A DNA stretch of 64,000 nt from Pseudomonas sp. GM80 (GCF_000282515.1 NZ_AKJD01000167.1:35041-99040), one strand, 5' to 3'; shown: positions 49,580 through 59,374, counted from the first letter of the stretch. Notes: generated by a model not told the origin, from the sequence alone. Program-made: numbers and translations.

Positions 49580-49679
49580 TCCCCTGTAGGAGTGAGCCTG
49601 CTCGCGATGGCGCCGTGTCAGCTAATAATGAGTTGGCTGACACAGCGCTATCGCGAGCAGGCTCACTCCTACAGGGGGG
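49580..49679. repeat. BIME unit 2
   Basis: A second near-copy of unit 1 with the same central AGCTAATAATGAGTTGGCTG. Its right arm returns to a near-perfect complement of its left arm (GCGAGCAGGCTCACTCCTAC). The spacer between units repeats GGTTATGCGGCGTGAATG and GGTCATGCGGCGTGAATG, so the block has grown by tandem duplication. Bases 49680-49792 hold only the promoter of the next gene. Confidence 0.85.
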
Positions 49680-49792
49680 GGTGAATCAGTTATTCCCGAA
49701 GCGCCTATCAGGCTGCTTTTTAGGTCTTTATTAACGATCAATGGGCAACCTTATACTCGCCATGTTCACCCACCGCTCAATAAGGATGTTCC

Positions 49793-50254
49793 ATGCCTCA
49801 ACGTCTTTTGCTGGCGGCACTGTTCCTCGCAGTCGCCGGTTGCGCCAGCCCTCCTCCTGTGTCCGTTCACACCCATGATCCCGCCAGTTCAACCCTGCAA
49901 GGCGACGCCGCACGACCGGCGCAGGCGCAATGGTTGCGCACCGAGTTGTACTTCTCGGTGGGGTCGATTGATGGCAAGGACGGTGCAGTCAACCCGGCGC
50001 GCTGGCGTGAGTTTCTCGACAAGGAAGTGACGCCGCGCTTTCCCGACGGCTTCACGGTGCTCGATGCTTACGGGCAGTGGAGCGATCACGGGGCGAAGGA
50101 GCCAGAGCGCTTGAGCACCAAAGTCATTGTGATCTTGCATGAGAACAGTGCGAAAAACGGTAACAACATCGAAGCGATTCGACTGGCGTACAAACGCATC
50201 ACCGGCGACCTTTCGGTCCTGCGGCTGTCGCAACCGGCGCAGGTTTCGTTCTAG
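49793..50254 (+). CDS. DUF3574-like lipoprotein
   Basis: A 153-residue exported lipoprotein: signal MPQRLLLAALFLAVAGC with lipobox VAGC, so acylated at Cys17. The mature domain is DUF3574-like (RTELYFSVGSIDGKDGAV, WREFLDKEVTPRFPDGFTVL). Function unknown. Its stop lies 4 bases past the stop of the convergent permease. Confidence 0.8.
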   Translation: MPQRLLLAALFLAVAGCASPPPVSVHTHDPASSTLQGDAARPAQAQWLRTELYFSVGSIDGKDGAVNPARWREFLDKEVTPRFPDGFTVLDAYGQWSDHGAKEPERLSTKVIVILHENSAKNGNNIEAIRLAYKRITGDLSVLRLSQPAQVSF

Positions 50255-51615
50255 TCCGAAAGCGGTTCAGGAGCTTGCCGAGGCGTCAACGCCACGCGAC
50301 TCAACCCCGCCAGAATCAATGCGCCCACCAGCAACACGCCAATCCCCAGAAAAGCCCCATACCCGACCACAGTCACGCTGGAATACAGCATGTACAGGCA
50401 CAACCCAAAAAACAGCAACGGCAACAGCGGATACAACGGCACCCTCACCGGCCTCGGCACCAGCGGAAAGCGCCGGCGCAAAATGATCAGCGCGACACTG
50501 CTCAAACTCAAAAACAACCAATACACCGGGGTCAGGTACTCGACCATGGTGTTGAAGCCGCTCTGGGTAAAACTGCCAAACAACACCAGCAACAACGCCA
50601 CCGCGCCTTCGGCCAGCAACGCCTTGCGCGGCACGCCATGACGATCATCCCAATTCCCAAAACTGCGCAACTGCGGCACATCGCGAGCAGCAGCGTAGGT
50701 GGTGCGAGCACCCACCAGCAGCGTCGAGTTGATGGTGGCGATGGCGGCAACGCCCACCATCAGCAAAATCAGCATAACCCCTGGCGCGCCAAAAGCGCGG
50801 TTCAACAGCTCCACTGCCGGCGCATTGCTCGCCGCCAGCCCGGCGAATCCCAGGCCTTGGACGAACGCCCAATTGAGCGCCAGGTAGATGATCATCAACA
50901 CGCTCAGCGCCCCCAGCATGGCGATGAAAATCCCCCGCCGACCGTCACGCACTTCAGCCGATAATGTTGCCGCATCGCTCCAGCCACCAAACGCCAGAAA
51001 CACGAAAATCATCGCCGCCGAAAACCCGGCCATACCGCTGTTTTCAGGCAGCACCGACACGTTCGGCACCGGCGGTTCAATACCTTGCCAAGCCAGAAGC
51101 ACGCCGGCGCTGGCGATACTCAAGAAACCCAGTGCAAGCAATCCCACCAGCAATGTCTGCGTGATGAACCCGATGTGTTTCCCCGTCAGATTCAGCAGCA
51201 CCAACGCCGCTATCACCGCGCCGGCAAACAGTCCCGAGCCATACTGTCCCAACGGCACAACCGCATTGAAGTAATCGGCAAACATGAACGCCGACAGCGC
51301 AATCCAGCCCGTGTGCATCACCGAAAACCGCGACCAGGCAAACAGAAACCCCATGCGTTCGCCATACGCCGTGCGCAGAAAATGGTAGTCGCCACCCGGA
51401 TGCGGAAACGCCGTGGCCATTTCGGCAAAACACAGCGCGCCAATCATCGACGCCACACCGCCGAGCACCCACACCAGGTAGAAATGCTCCGGCCCGACGT
51501 TGAGCGCCACGGTCGGCGCGGTTTTCAGGATGTCGGTGGTGATCACCATGCCCAGCGTGATCAGCAGCGCCTGAAAAACCGGCAGATGCCGCCCCGGCCC
51601 CGCGTTAGAAACCAT
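50251..51615 (-). CDS. APC-family amino acid permease
   Basis: A 454-residue transporter with about 12 helices. The start PVFQALLITLGMVITTDILK and PHPGGDYHFLRTAYGERMGF are typical of the APC superfamily. The ATG at 51615 overlaps the TonB receptor stop (51605) by 11 bases, so the two genes are translationally coupled and probably handle the same substrate. The substrate is not predictable, but a coupled receptor argues for an amino acid-derived compound or chelator. Confidence 0.85.
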   Translation of the reverse strand: MVSNAGPGRHLPVFQALLITLGMVITTDILKTAPTVALNVGPEHFYLVWVLGGVASMIGALCFAEMATAFPHPGGDYHFLRTAYGERMGFLFAWSRFSVMHTGWIALSAFMFADYFNAVVPLGQYGSGLFAGAVIAALVLLNLTGKHIGFITQTLLVGLLALGFLSIASAGVLLAWQGIEPPVPNVSVLPENSGMAGFSAAMIFVFLAFGGWSDAATLSAEVRDGRRGIFIAMLGALSVLMIIYLALNWAFVQGLGFAGLAASNAPAVELLNRAFGAPGVMLILLMVGVAAIATINSTLLVGARTTYAAARDVPQLRSFGNWDDRHGVPRKALLAEGAVALLLVLFGSFTQSGFNTMVEYLTPVYWLFLSLSSVALIILRRRFPLVPRPVRVPLYPLLPLLFFGLCLYMLYSSVTVVGYGAFLGIGVLLVGALILAGLSRVALTPRQAPEPLSD

Positions 51616-53992
51616 AGGTGGCGCGGGCGTAGTAGTAAGCACCGTTGGTGCCGATCGGTGAGAGCACGTCGTACGGCAGGTTGCCGCCGTAGTTGATCGC
51701 CGAACCGGAACGCTCCGGGTAATTGTCGGTGAGGTTGTTGCCGCCCACGGCGATGTTGAATTTCGGCGTGAATTTGTAGGCCACCTCGGCATCCAGCTGC
51801 CACACCGCGCCGTAGGTTTGCTCCGGTTGCGAATCACCGAAATCAAACACCCGAGTGGTCTCGCCCTGACGCGTCAGGCGCCCGAGCAAACCCCAATGCT
51901 CGCTGGCCCAGTTAGCGGAAAAGATGAAGCGGTCCTTCGGCGCGGCGTCGGTCAGGGTGTTGGTTTCTTCGACGCCAACCAGTGCGTCATTGCCGATGCC
52001 CAACGCCGTCAGTTGCGATGGCGTGCCTTTGGTGCTGGTGACTTTGGTGTGGTTATAGGTGTACGCCGTGGTCAAGCCGAGTTGCCCGTCGTACAACGGT
52101 TGGTGGTAATTGAGCACCAGTTCGGCGCCGTGGGTGCTGGTGTCGGCGGCGTTGGTGAAAAAGTTGACGTCGTGCACGCCGGCCACGCCGAAGTTGTCGT
52201 TGATGTAGTTTTCCAGCGCATCGCTGCCAATACGTTGCGACAGGGTGATGCGGTCTTTGACGTCGATGCGGAACACGTCCAGCGACGCATCAAAGCGTTC
52301 GTTCAACTGGAAGGTCAGGCCCAGGCTGAAGTTCTTCGAGGTTTCCGGATCGAGCTTTTCCGCGCCCAGTGCGCGGGCGATCGGGTCGTTGACCGAGAGC
52401 ACGCGAATGTCGGTCAACGTGCCGCCGTCGCCAAAGTTGCTGGTGGTGTTCTGGAAGCCACTCTGCGCCAGTGACGGCGCGCGGAAGTTGTTCGAGACCG
52501 CACCGCGCAGGGCCCATTGCTCGGTCAGTTTGTAGCGACCGCTGAGTTTGCCGGTGAGTTTGCTGCCGGCGTCGTCGTAATGCTCCCAGCGCGTGGCGGC
52601 GTCGACGAAGAAGCGGTCGGTGAGATCGCCGGACAATTCGGCGTAAGAGCCGAACACATTGCGATCCAGATCCGACTCTTCGCTCGGGCGCAGGCCGTTG
52701 GCACCATCGGCGCCGGAGCCGATGTAAGAAGCTTCGTCGCCGGCGTAGGTCAGGTAATTCTCGTAGCGATATTCACCGCCGACCGCGAGCACAAACGAGC
52801 GCTCGCCGAGGCGCAATTCGCGGCTGAAATCGAGGTTGGAGGTGGTCTGGCGCAGCTCGTAATCGCCGGTATCGAACTTGGTCGGCGAGTCTTCGCCGAG
52901 GCTGACGTTGAGGGTGCGTCGGGTCGATCCATCAAAGCGGTTACGACCATGGGTGACGCTGCTGTCGAAGTCCCAGTCGTCGCCGATCATGCCTTTGAAA
53001 CCGGCGGTGGCCGAGACGTCCTTGTTGTCGCCGAGCGATTGCGGCAGGTAGCCGTTGGGGTAGAACTGTGGCTGTTCGTAGGGGTAGCGATAGAATTCGG
53101 CGCCGGTGGTGTGGCGCTGGTTGTAGGTGCCGAAGCTGTAGGCCTTGCCGCCGGCCAGCGGCAGCTCGCTGTTGAACCAAAGGTTGACGTCCCGCGCGAG
53201 GCCGTCGCCCATCACGTAGTTGCGCTGGTTCGGGGTGTCGTCGAAGCCATCAAAACCGGCGCGGTTGGTCGGGTTGCGATCCTTGTACTCGGTGCCGCCG
53301 CGAACGAAGCCGCCCTCTTCGCCCAGGCGCGTACCAATCTTGGCGGTGGTCACGCTGTTCTGGCCGTCGGTGGTGGTTTTGCCGATAGCGTCCTGATGGG
53401 TGTGAAAGGCGCCGTAACTGGTGGTCACTTCGCCGCCTTCAGGGGCGTCGTCGAGGATGATGTTGATCACCCCGGCAATTGCATCGGAGCCGTATTGCGC
53501 GCCGGCACCGTCACGCAGCACTTCGATGCGTTTGATCGCGCTGATGGGGATTGAGTTGAAGTCGACCGGCGCGGTACCCCGGCCGATTTTCGAGGAGTCG
53601 TTGACCACCGCCGAGGTGTGGCGGCGTTTACCGTTGACCAGCACCAGCACCTGATCCGGGCTCATGCCACGCAGTTGTGCGGCGCGCACGTGGTCGGCGC
53701 CGCCGGAGTTGGACTGGCGCGGCAGGCTGAAGGACGGCAGCAGTGTCTGCAAGGCCGCGCCCAGTTCACCGTCGGCAGCGCCGGCGGATTTGAGGTCTTC
53801 GGCGGTCAGCACATCGACTGGTACCGGCGAATCGAGCACGGTGCGCGCGGTGCCTCGGCTGCCGGTGACCAACACCGTGTCCAGGCGCGCGCCCTCTTCG
53901 GAACGCGCAGCGGATTCTTCGGCTTTGGCGGGCAGTTGCCAGATGGCGGTCACGACAGCGGCCGCCAGTAATGAACGGGAACGGTAATGCAT
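51605..53992 (-). CDS. TonB-dependent outer-membrane receptor
   Basis: A 795-residue receptor. Signal MHYRSRSLLAAAVVTAIWQL ends near AKA, followed by a probable TonB box (LDTVLVTGSRGTART), plug (VLVLVNGKRRHTSAV, IEVLRDGAGAQYGSDAIAGV) and barrel ending YARATYGF. The NGKRRHTS-type plug and the AQYGSDAIAGV motif occur in the subgroup of Gram-negative receptors that often work with peptide, nucleotide or amino-acid use. AAGGAG precedes the ATG. Promoter lies in 53993-54316, in which nothing else was found. Confidence 0.88.
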   Translation of the reverse strand: MHYRSRSLLAAAVVTAIWQLPAKAEESAARSEEGARLDTVLVTGSRGTARTVLDSPVPVDVLTAEDLKSAGAADGELGAALQTLLPSFSLPRQSNSGGADHVRAAQLRGMSPDQVLVLVNGKRRHTSAVVNDSSKIGRGTAPVDFNSIPISAIKRIEVLRDGAGAQYGSDAIAGVINIILDDAPEGGEVTTSYGAFHTHQDAIGKTTTDGQNSVTTAKIGTRLGEEGGFVRGGTEYKDRNPTNRAGFDGFDDTPNQRNYVMGDGLARDVNLWFNSELPLAGGKAYSFGTYNQRHTTGAEFYRYPYEQPQFYPNGYLPQSLGDNKDVSATAGFKGMIGDDWDFDSSVTHGRNRFDGSTRRTLNVSLGEDSPTKFDTGDYELRQTTSNLDFSRELRLGERSFVLAVGGEYRYENYLTYAGDEASYIGSGADGANGLRPSEESDLDRNVFGSYAELSGDLTDRFFVDAATRWEHYDDAGSKLTGKLSGRYKLTEQWALRGAVSNNFRAPSLAQSGFQNTTSNFGDGGTLTDIRVLSVNDPIARALGAEKLDPETSKNFSLGLTFQLNERFDASLDVFRIDVKDRITLSQRIGSDALENYINDNFGVAGVHDVNFFTNAADTSTHGAELVLNYHQPLYDGQLGLTTAYTYNHTKVTSTKGTPSQLTALGIGNDALVGVEETNTLTDAAPKDRFIFSANWASEHWGLLGRLTRQGETTRVFDFGDSQPEQTYGAVWQLDAEVAYKFTPKFNIAVGGNNLTDNYPERSGSAINYGGNLPYDVLSPIGTNGAYYYARATYGF

Positions 53993-54316
53993 GTAACAGC
54001 TCCTTGAATCGCAGCTAATACCCGGCCCCGCCTACCAAAAGTTGGTCGGCAATCAGTGCACGGCAATGTCTGCTGTAGTTTTAGAAATGCGATAGGCAGT
54101 GCAACGGGTTAGTTGCCAGACAAGCAACCAAGTCTATGAACCCCAAAGTCAAAAAACGCCCCATGAGCCCATGCTAGAGGAGCCGCGCGCCCGCTCAAAA
54201 GAACCAATAACGCTTAGGTTATATCGCCCTTGCCGACTGTATAGGGCGCAACACAAGTGTTGCTGGAGGAACACTAAAAGCAACTAAGCAGCAACTTTCA
54301 GAGAAACTGCCGACCA

Positions 54317-54350
54317 TAAAAAACCGGAGCCAGGCTCCGGTTTTTTTATT
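54317..54350. terminator. Rho-independent terminator of the cio operon
   Basis: AAAAAACCGGAGCC-AGG-GGCTCCGGTTTTTTT-type structure (perfect CCGGAGC/GCTCCGG stem with A- and T-tracts on both sides) lies immediately beyond the DUF2474 gene. Confidence 0.9.
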
Positions 54351-54351
54351 A

Positions 54352-54507
54352 TCAGTGGGTTCTCATTCCCGCCGCGTACATCGCCAGTTTCAGCAGGCTT
54401 GCGACAATCGCCAGCGACACCACGCTGCCAAACCAGATCAACAACAGCCAGCCCAGACGCTTGTACCAGCGGCTGGTTTTCACTTCACGCGAATCAATGG
54501 TAGCCAT
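54352..54507 (-). CDS. DUF2474-family small subunit of cytochrome bd-type oxidase
   Basis: A 51-residue protein too small for usual gene calls: MATIDSREVKTSRWYKRLGW followed by one helix (LLLIWFGSVVSLAIVASLLK). It overlaps the cioB stop by 14 bases. DUF2474 proteins are the Pseudomonas counterparts of CydX and associate with the oxidase. A single membrane helix with basic N-terminal side fits. Confidence 0.85.
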   Translation of the reverse strand: MATIDSREVKTSRWYKRLGWLLLIWFGSVVSLAIVASLLKLAMYAAGMRTH

Positions 54508-55510
54508 CGCCAATCCTCACTTTGCCGCGGAATACGTAGTAGCTCCAGAAGGTGTACATCAGGATCACCGGCAGGATGAACAGCGCGCCGATCAACGCGA
54601 ACAACTGGCTCGATGGCGGTGACGCTGCGGCCCAGATGCTCACCGACGGAGGGATGATATTCGGCCAGATGCTCAGCGCCAGACCGATGTAACCGAGGAA
54701 CATCAGCACCAGGGTGAACACGAACGGCCAGTGCGTATGACGCTGCCGCAACGAGCGCAGTAAGCCGAACACCGCCAGCAGCGCCAACACCACCAACCCG
54801 GCAAACACTTGCAGATGGCCGTGGGTCGACCAGCGCGTCGCAAGCTCCGGATGCAGTTGCAGCGTCCACACGCCAATCACCCCTACCATCGCCATCAGCA
54901 ACCAGGCCAGCGGACGTGTGTAATGACGCATCCGCGATTCGAGCATGCCTTCAGTCTTGACCAGCAACCAGGTGCTGCCGAGCAACGCATACGCCACCAC
55001 CAGGCCAACGCCACACACCAGCGGGAACGGCGCCAGCCAATCGAGACCGCCACCGGCAAACTGCCGATTGAGCACCGGAATCCCGGCCACGTACGCGCCG
55101 ATCGCCACGCCCTGCGAGAACGTCGCCAGCAGCGAGCCGCCGATGAACGCCTTGTCCCACCAGTGGCGTTTCTGCGGCGAAGACTTGAAGCGGAACTCGA
55201 ACGCCACACCGCGAAAAATCAGCCCGCAGAGCATGAAGATCAGCGGCAGGTACAGCGCCTCCAGAATCACCCCGTACGCCAGCGGAAACGCGCCGTACAA
55301 TGCCGCGCCACCGAGCACCAGCCACGTTTCGTTACCGTCCCAGACCGGCGCGACGGTGTTCATCATCACATCGCGTTCCTGCTCGTCCGGGATCAGCGGA
55401 AACAGGATCCCGAGGCCCAGATCGAAACCGTCCATGATCACGTACATCATCACCCCGAAGGCGATGATGACGCCCCAGATCAACGAGAGATCGATACCTT
55501 GAATACCCAT
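54494..55510 (-). CDS. cioB: Cytochrome bd-type (cyanide-insensitive) ubiquinol oxidase subunit II
   Basis: A 338-residue subunit with eight to nine helices. It begins IDLSLIWGVIIAFGVMMYVI MDGFDLGLG (written as two parts), the conserved DGFDLG motif, then PVWDGNETWLVLGGAALYG, and ends WSYYVFRGKVRIG. It holds the oxidase together with CioA. Starts 17 bases after cioA and overlaps the DUF2474 gene at its end. Confidence 0.93.
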   Translation of the reverse strand: MGIQGIDLSLIWGVIIAFGVMMYVIMDGFDLGLGILFPLIPDEQERDVMMNTVAPVWDGNETWLVLGGAALYGAFPLAYGVILEALYLPLIFMLCGLIFRGVAFEFRFKSSPQKRHWWDKAFIGGSLLATFSQGVAIGAYVAGIPVLNRQFAGGGLDWLAPFPLVCGVGLVVAYALLGSTWLLVKTEGMLESRMRHYTRPLAWLLMAMVGVIGVWTLQLHPELATRWSTHGHLQVFAGLVVLALLAVFGLLRSLRQRHTHWPFVFTLVLMFLGYIGLALSIWPNIIPPSVSIWAAASPPSSQLFALIGALFILPVILMYTFWSYYVFRGKVRIGDGYH

Positions 55511-55527
55511 GACTCAATGCTCCTTTA

Positions 55528-56943
55528 TCAGTGGACCGAGGTCGTGGATTCGAGGGGAGTGGTCGCGGCCGAAAGCGGTCGACGCGGTGTCTGTGTCTGG
55601 TCGCCTTCAGGCGGATGTTCGTGGTGCGGCTGCGGGCCTTTTTTCACCAGTTTCATCATGTAGCCGATGCCCACGGTGAACACCGTGAAATAGATCACCA
55701 CGAACAGCGCCAGCGATGTGCTCATCTGCGCCACCGAGTGATGCGATGCCGCGTCGTGCGTGCGCAGCAAGCCATAAACCACCCACGGCTGACGCCCGAC
55801 TTCTGTGGTAATCCAACCGGCCAGCAGCGCAATCAAGCCGCTCGGCCCCATCACCAACACCAGTCGCTGAAAGCCGCGATGACCATAAAGCTTGCCGCCA
55901 CGGCGCAGCGCCAACCCCAGCAAACCAACGAGGATCATCAACATCCCCAGCCCGGCCATCACGCGAAAGCTCCAGAAGATCACGGTCGAGTTCGGGCGGT
56001 CTTCTTTCGGGAAACTCTTCAGCGCCGGGATCTGCTTGTCGAGGCTGTGAGTGAGGATCAGGCTGCCCAGGTAGGGGATTTCCAGCGCGTATCTGGTCTT
56101 CTCCACCGCCATGTCCGGGATACCAAACAGCACCAGCGGCGTCGGGCCGTTGTCGGCGTTTTCCCAGTGGCCTTCGATGGCCGCGATCTTCGCCGGTTGA
56201 TGCTCCAGCGTGTTCAAACCGTGGGCGTCACCGACCACCGCTTGAATCGGCGCAACGATCAACGCCATCCATAACGCCATGGAAAACATCTTGCGCACCG
56301 GCGCGGTGTTGTTACCGCGCAGCAAATGCCAGGCAGCGGACGCACCGACAAAAAACGATGTCGCCACGAACGCGGCAATCGCCATGTGCGCCAGACGGAA
56401 CGGGAATGACGGGTTGAAGACGATGGCCAGCCAATCCAGCGGCATCACCCGGCCATCGACGATTTCGAAGCCCTGCGGCGTTTGCATCCAGCTGTTGGAC
56501 GCCAGAATCCAGAAGGTCGAAATCAGCGTGCCGATCGCCACCATCACTGTGGCGAAGAAGTGCAAGCCACGGCCGACGCGGTTCCAGCCGAACAGCATCA
56601 CCCCGAGGAACCCCGCCTCAAGGAAGAATGCGGTCAGCACTTCATAGGTCAATAGCGGCCCGGTGATGCTCCCGGCGAAATCCGAAAAGCCGCTCCAGTT
56701 GGTGCCAAACTGGTACGCCATGACCAGCCCCGAGACCACGCCCATGCCGAAGTTGACCGCGAAAATCTTCGACCAGAAATGGTAAAGATCGCGGTACGTG
56801 TCGTTACGGGTTTTCAGCCACAGGCCTTCGAGTACCGCGAGGAAACTCGCCAGGCCAATTGTGATCGCCGGGAAAATAATGTGGAACGAAACCGTGAACG
56901 CGAATTGAATGCGCGCCAGGTCCAGTGCCTCCAGGTTAAACAT
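55528..56943 (-). CDS. cioA: Cytochrome bd-type ubiquinol oxidase subunit I
   Basis: A 471-residue subunit. Heme b595/d ligands are in LARIQFAFTVSFHIIFPAIT (His) and the short Q-loop form ends GWITTEVGRQPWVVYGLLRT, which characterises the CIO group that resists cyanide. The enzyme oxidises ubiquinol and reduces O2. ATG 56943 gives the standard MFNLEALDL start; an upstream in-frame start is unnecessary. Forms the operon cioA-cioB-DUF2474. Confidence 0.93.
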   Translation of the reverse strand: MFNLEALDLARIQFAFTVSFHIIFPAITIGLASFLAVLEGLWLKTRNDTYRDLYHFWSKIFAVNFGMGVVSGLVMAYQFGTNWSGFSDFAGSITGPLLTYEVLTAFFLEAGFLGVMLFGWNRVGRGLHFFATVMVAIGTLISTFWILASNSWMQTPQGFEIVDGRVMPLDWLAIVFNPSFPFRLAHMAIAAFVATSFFVGASAAWHLLRGNNTAPVRKMFSMALWMALIVAPIQAVVGDAHGLNTLEHQPAKIAAIEGHWENADNGPTPLVLFGIPDMAVEKTRYALEIPYLGSLILTHSLDKQIPALKSFPKEDRPNSTVIFWSFRVMAGLGMLMILVGLLGLALRRGGKLYGHRGFQRLVLVMGPSGLIALLAGWITTEVGRQPWVVYGLLRTHDAASHHSVAQMSTSLALFVVIYFTVFTVGIGYMMKLVKKGPQPHHEHPPEGDQTQTPRRPLSAATTPLESTTSVH

Positions 56944-57049
56944 GATGATGTCCTCATCCAGGCTGAAAAGCGGCAGCACGAACCCGGGCCACCGCCAGGC
57001 GCGAACGCCTGCAGCCAGTCAAATTGCCAGTGTTTTTATGGGTTGCGGG

Positions 57050-59374
57050 TTACGCCGCCGACGACGGGATCAGGTTGCTGACCTTAGCGGCTTCGAGGCG
57101 GATCGCCACGAACTTGGAAGTCGGCGTGTACGTCCGCTCGCCATAGCTTTCCAGCGGCACCAACGGGTTGGTCTCCGGGTAGTACGCAGCCGCCTGCCCT
57201 GCCGGAATGTCGTAGGCGATCAGGGTAAAACCGCTGACCCGACGCTCGCGTTCGTCATCCCACAGCGCCACCAGATCAACCTTCTGCCCCGGTTCGAAAC
57301 CCAGGCGCTGAATGTCCTGCTCGTTGGCGAAGATCACGTCGCGCATGCCGTAAACCCCGCGATACCGATCATCGAGGCCGTACAGCGTGGTGTTGTACTG
57401 ATCGTGGGAACGCATGGTCTGCAGGATCAGATGCGGCTTGACCGGCAGGTTGCGCACACCTTCGCTGATCAGGTGTTCCGGCAGCACGCACGGAGTGAAC
57501 TGGGCCTTGCCGCTGGCGGTGTTCCAGACTCGATCCGAGGCGTCGTTGCCGAGGTGGAAGCCACCCGGAATCAACAGTTTTTCATTGAAGTTTTCGAAGC
57601 CCGGAATCACATCGGCAATCAGGTTGCGGATGCGCCCGTAGTCGCCCACCACCCATTCCCAGTCGATCGGATGCTTGCCCAGCGTCGCGGCGGCGATCCC
57701 GGCAATGATCGCCGGCTCGGACTTCAAGTGCGCCGACTTCGGTTTCAACTGACCGAACGACAAGTGCACCATGCTGAACGTGTCTTCGACGGTCACCCCT
57801 TGCGGACCTTCGGCCTGGATATCGATGTCGGTACGCCCCAGGCATGGCAGGATCAACGCGTCGTGACCGGTGACCAAGTGGCTGCGGTTGAGCTTGGTGG
57901 CGATGTGCACCGTCAGGTCGAGTTTGCGCATGGCGGCGTGGGTGCGCGGGGTGTCCGGCGTGGCTTGGGCAAAGTTGCCGCCCAGACCGATGAACACCTT
58001 GGCTTCGCCACGTTCCATGGCGCCGATCGCCATCACCGTGTTGTGCCCGTGCATGCGTGGCACGTCGAAGTTGAAACGTTTTTCCAGCGCGTCCATCAAG
58101 TCTGCCGGCGCCAGTTCATTGATGCCCATGGTGCGGTCGCCCTGTACGTTGCTGTGCCCGCGCACCGGGGAAAGCCCGGCGCCCGGACGGCCGACGTTGC
58201 CGCGCAGCAGTTGCAGGTTGATGACTTCCTGCAAGGTCGCCACCGAATGCACGTGTTGGGTCAGGCCCATGGCCCAGCACATGATCACGCTTTTGGCGCG
58301 GCCATACATGCGCGCGGCCAGTTCGATGTCATGCAACGGCACGCCGGATTGTTCGAGAATATGCTCCCAACTGGTCGCCTCGACTTCCGCCAGATAGCTG
58401 TCCAGCCCCGTGGTGTGCTCGGCAATGAACGTGTGATCGAACACCGGTTCGCCGCCAGTCACTTGCGCTTCACGCTCCCACTGCAGAAGGAATTTGACCA
58501 TGCCGCGAATCATCGCCATGTCGCCACCCAGCGCCGGGCGGAAGTACGCGGTGTTGGTCGCTTCCCAGCCGTTGCTGAGCATTTCGAGCGGGTTTTGCGG
58601 GTTCTGGAAACGCTCCAGGCCACGCTCTTTCAGCGGGTTGATGCACACCACCTGAGCGCCGCGCTTCACCGCTTCACGCAGCGGTTCGAGCATGCGCGGG
58701 TGGTTGGTGCCGGGGTTCTGACCGATGACGAAGATTGCATCGGCGTGGTGCAGATCCTCGTAGACCACGGTGCCTTTGCCGACGCCCAAGGTCTCGTTCA
58801 TGCTCACCGCACTGGCCTCGTGGCACATGTTCGAGCAGTCGGGGAAGTTGTTGGTGCCAAACGCACGGACGAACAATTGATAGAGAAACGCCGCTTCGTT
58901 GCTGGCACGGCCCGAGGTGTAGAACTCAGCCTCATGAGGCGATTTCAGATTTTTCAGGTGGTCGGCGATCAGTGCGAAAGCGTCCTCCCAGCTGATTTCC
59001 ACATAGCGGTCGACCCGCGCGTCGTAGCGCATCGGGTGGGTCAGGCGGCCCTGATATTCCAGCCAGTAGTCGCTCTGCTCGGCCAGGCTCGACACCGTGT
59101 ACTTGTTGAAGAATGCCGGGTCGACCAAACGCCCGGTCGCTTCCCAGTTCACCGCTTTGGCGCCGTTCTCGCAGAACTTCAACATGCTCGCCCCCGGCGC
59201 CTCACCCCAGGCGCAGCCCGGGCAGTCGAAGCCGCCGTTCTGGTTGGTCTTGAGCATGGCGCGGATGTTTTTCAGGGCGTTTTCGCTGCCCAGCCAGGAT
59301 TTGGTCAGGCTGATGACAGCGCCCCAACCGGCAGCGGCGCCTTTGTAGGGTTTGTAACGGTCGACTTGTGACAT
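57050..59374 (-). CDS. FdhF/YdeP-family molybdopterin oxidoreductase
   Basis: A 774-residue enzyme. ATG 59374 is the likely start (MSQVDRYKPYKGAAAGWG). The CPGCAWGE segment replaces the [4Fe-4S] cysteine cluster of most formate dehydrogenases, as in YdeP. Mo-bis-MGD contacts include the GRASNEAAFL, VIGQNPGTNHPRMLEPLREA and NVQGDRTMGINE blocks. YdeP-like proteins contribute to acid tolerance and their substrate is unknown. The gene is divergent from moaA, which makes the cofactor precursor it needs. Confidence 0.88.
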   Translation of the reverse strand: MSQVDRYKPYKGAAAGWGAVISLTKSWLGSENALKNIRAMLKTNQNGGFDCPGCAWGEAPGASMLKFCENGAKAVNWEATGRLVDPAFFNKYTVSSLAEQSDYWLEYQGRLTHPMRYDARVDRYVEISWEDAFALIADHLKNLKSPHEAEFYTSGRASNEAAFLYQLFVRAFGTNNFPDCSNMCHEASAVSMNETLGVGKGTVVYEDLHHADAIFVIGQNPGTNHPRMLEPLREAVKRGAQVVCINPLKERGLERFQNPQNPLEMLSNGWEATNTAYFRPALGGDMAMIRGMVKFLLQWEREAQVTGGEPVFDHTFIAEHTTGLDSYLAEVEATSWEHILEQSGVPLHDIELAARMYGRAKSVIMCWAMGLTQHVHSVATLQEVINLQLLRGNVGRPGAGLSPVRGHSNVQGDRTMGINELAPADLMDALEKRFNFDVPRMHGHNTVMAIGAMERGEAKVFIGLGGNFAQATPDTPRTHAAMRKLDLTVHIATKLNRSHLVTGHDALILPCLGRTDIDIQAEGPQGVTVEDTFSMVHLSFGQLKPKSAHLKSEPAIIAGIAAATLGKHPIDWEWVVGDYGRIRNLIADVIPGFENFNEKLLIPGGFHLGNDASDRVWNTASGKAQFTPCVLPEHLISEGVRNLPVKPHLILQTMRSHDQYNTTLYGLDDRYRGVYGMRDVIFANEQDIQRLGFEPGQKVDLVALWDDERERRVSGFTLIAYDIPAGQAAAYYPETNPLVPLESYGERTYTPTSKFVAIRLEAAKVSNLIPSSAA

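Noticed and set aside
57050..59371. 820-codon plus-strand frame opposite the YdeP-like gene
   Set aside because: Antisense shadow; the minus strand carries an unmistakable molybdopterin oxidoreductase.
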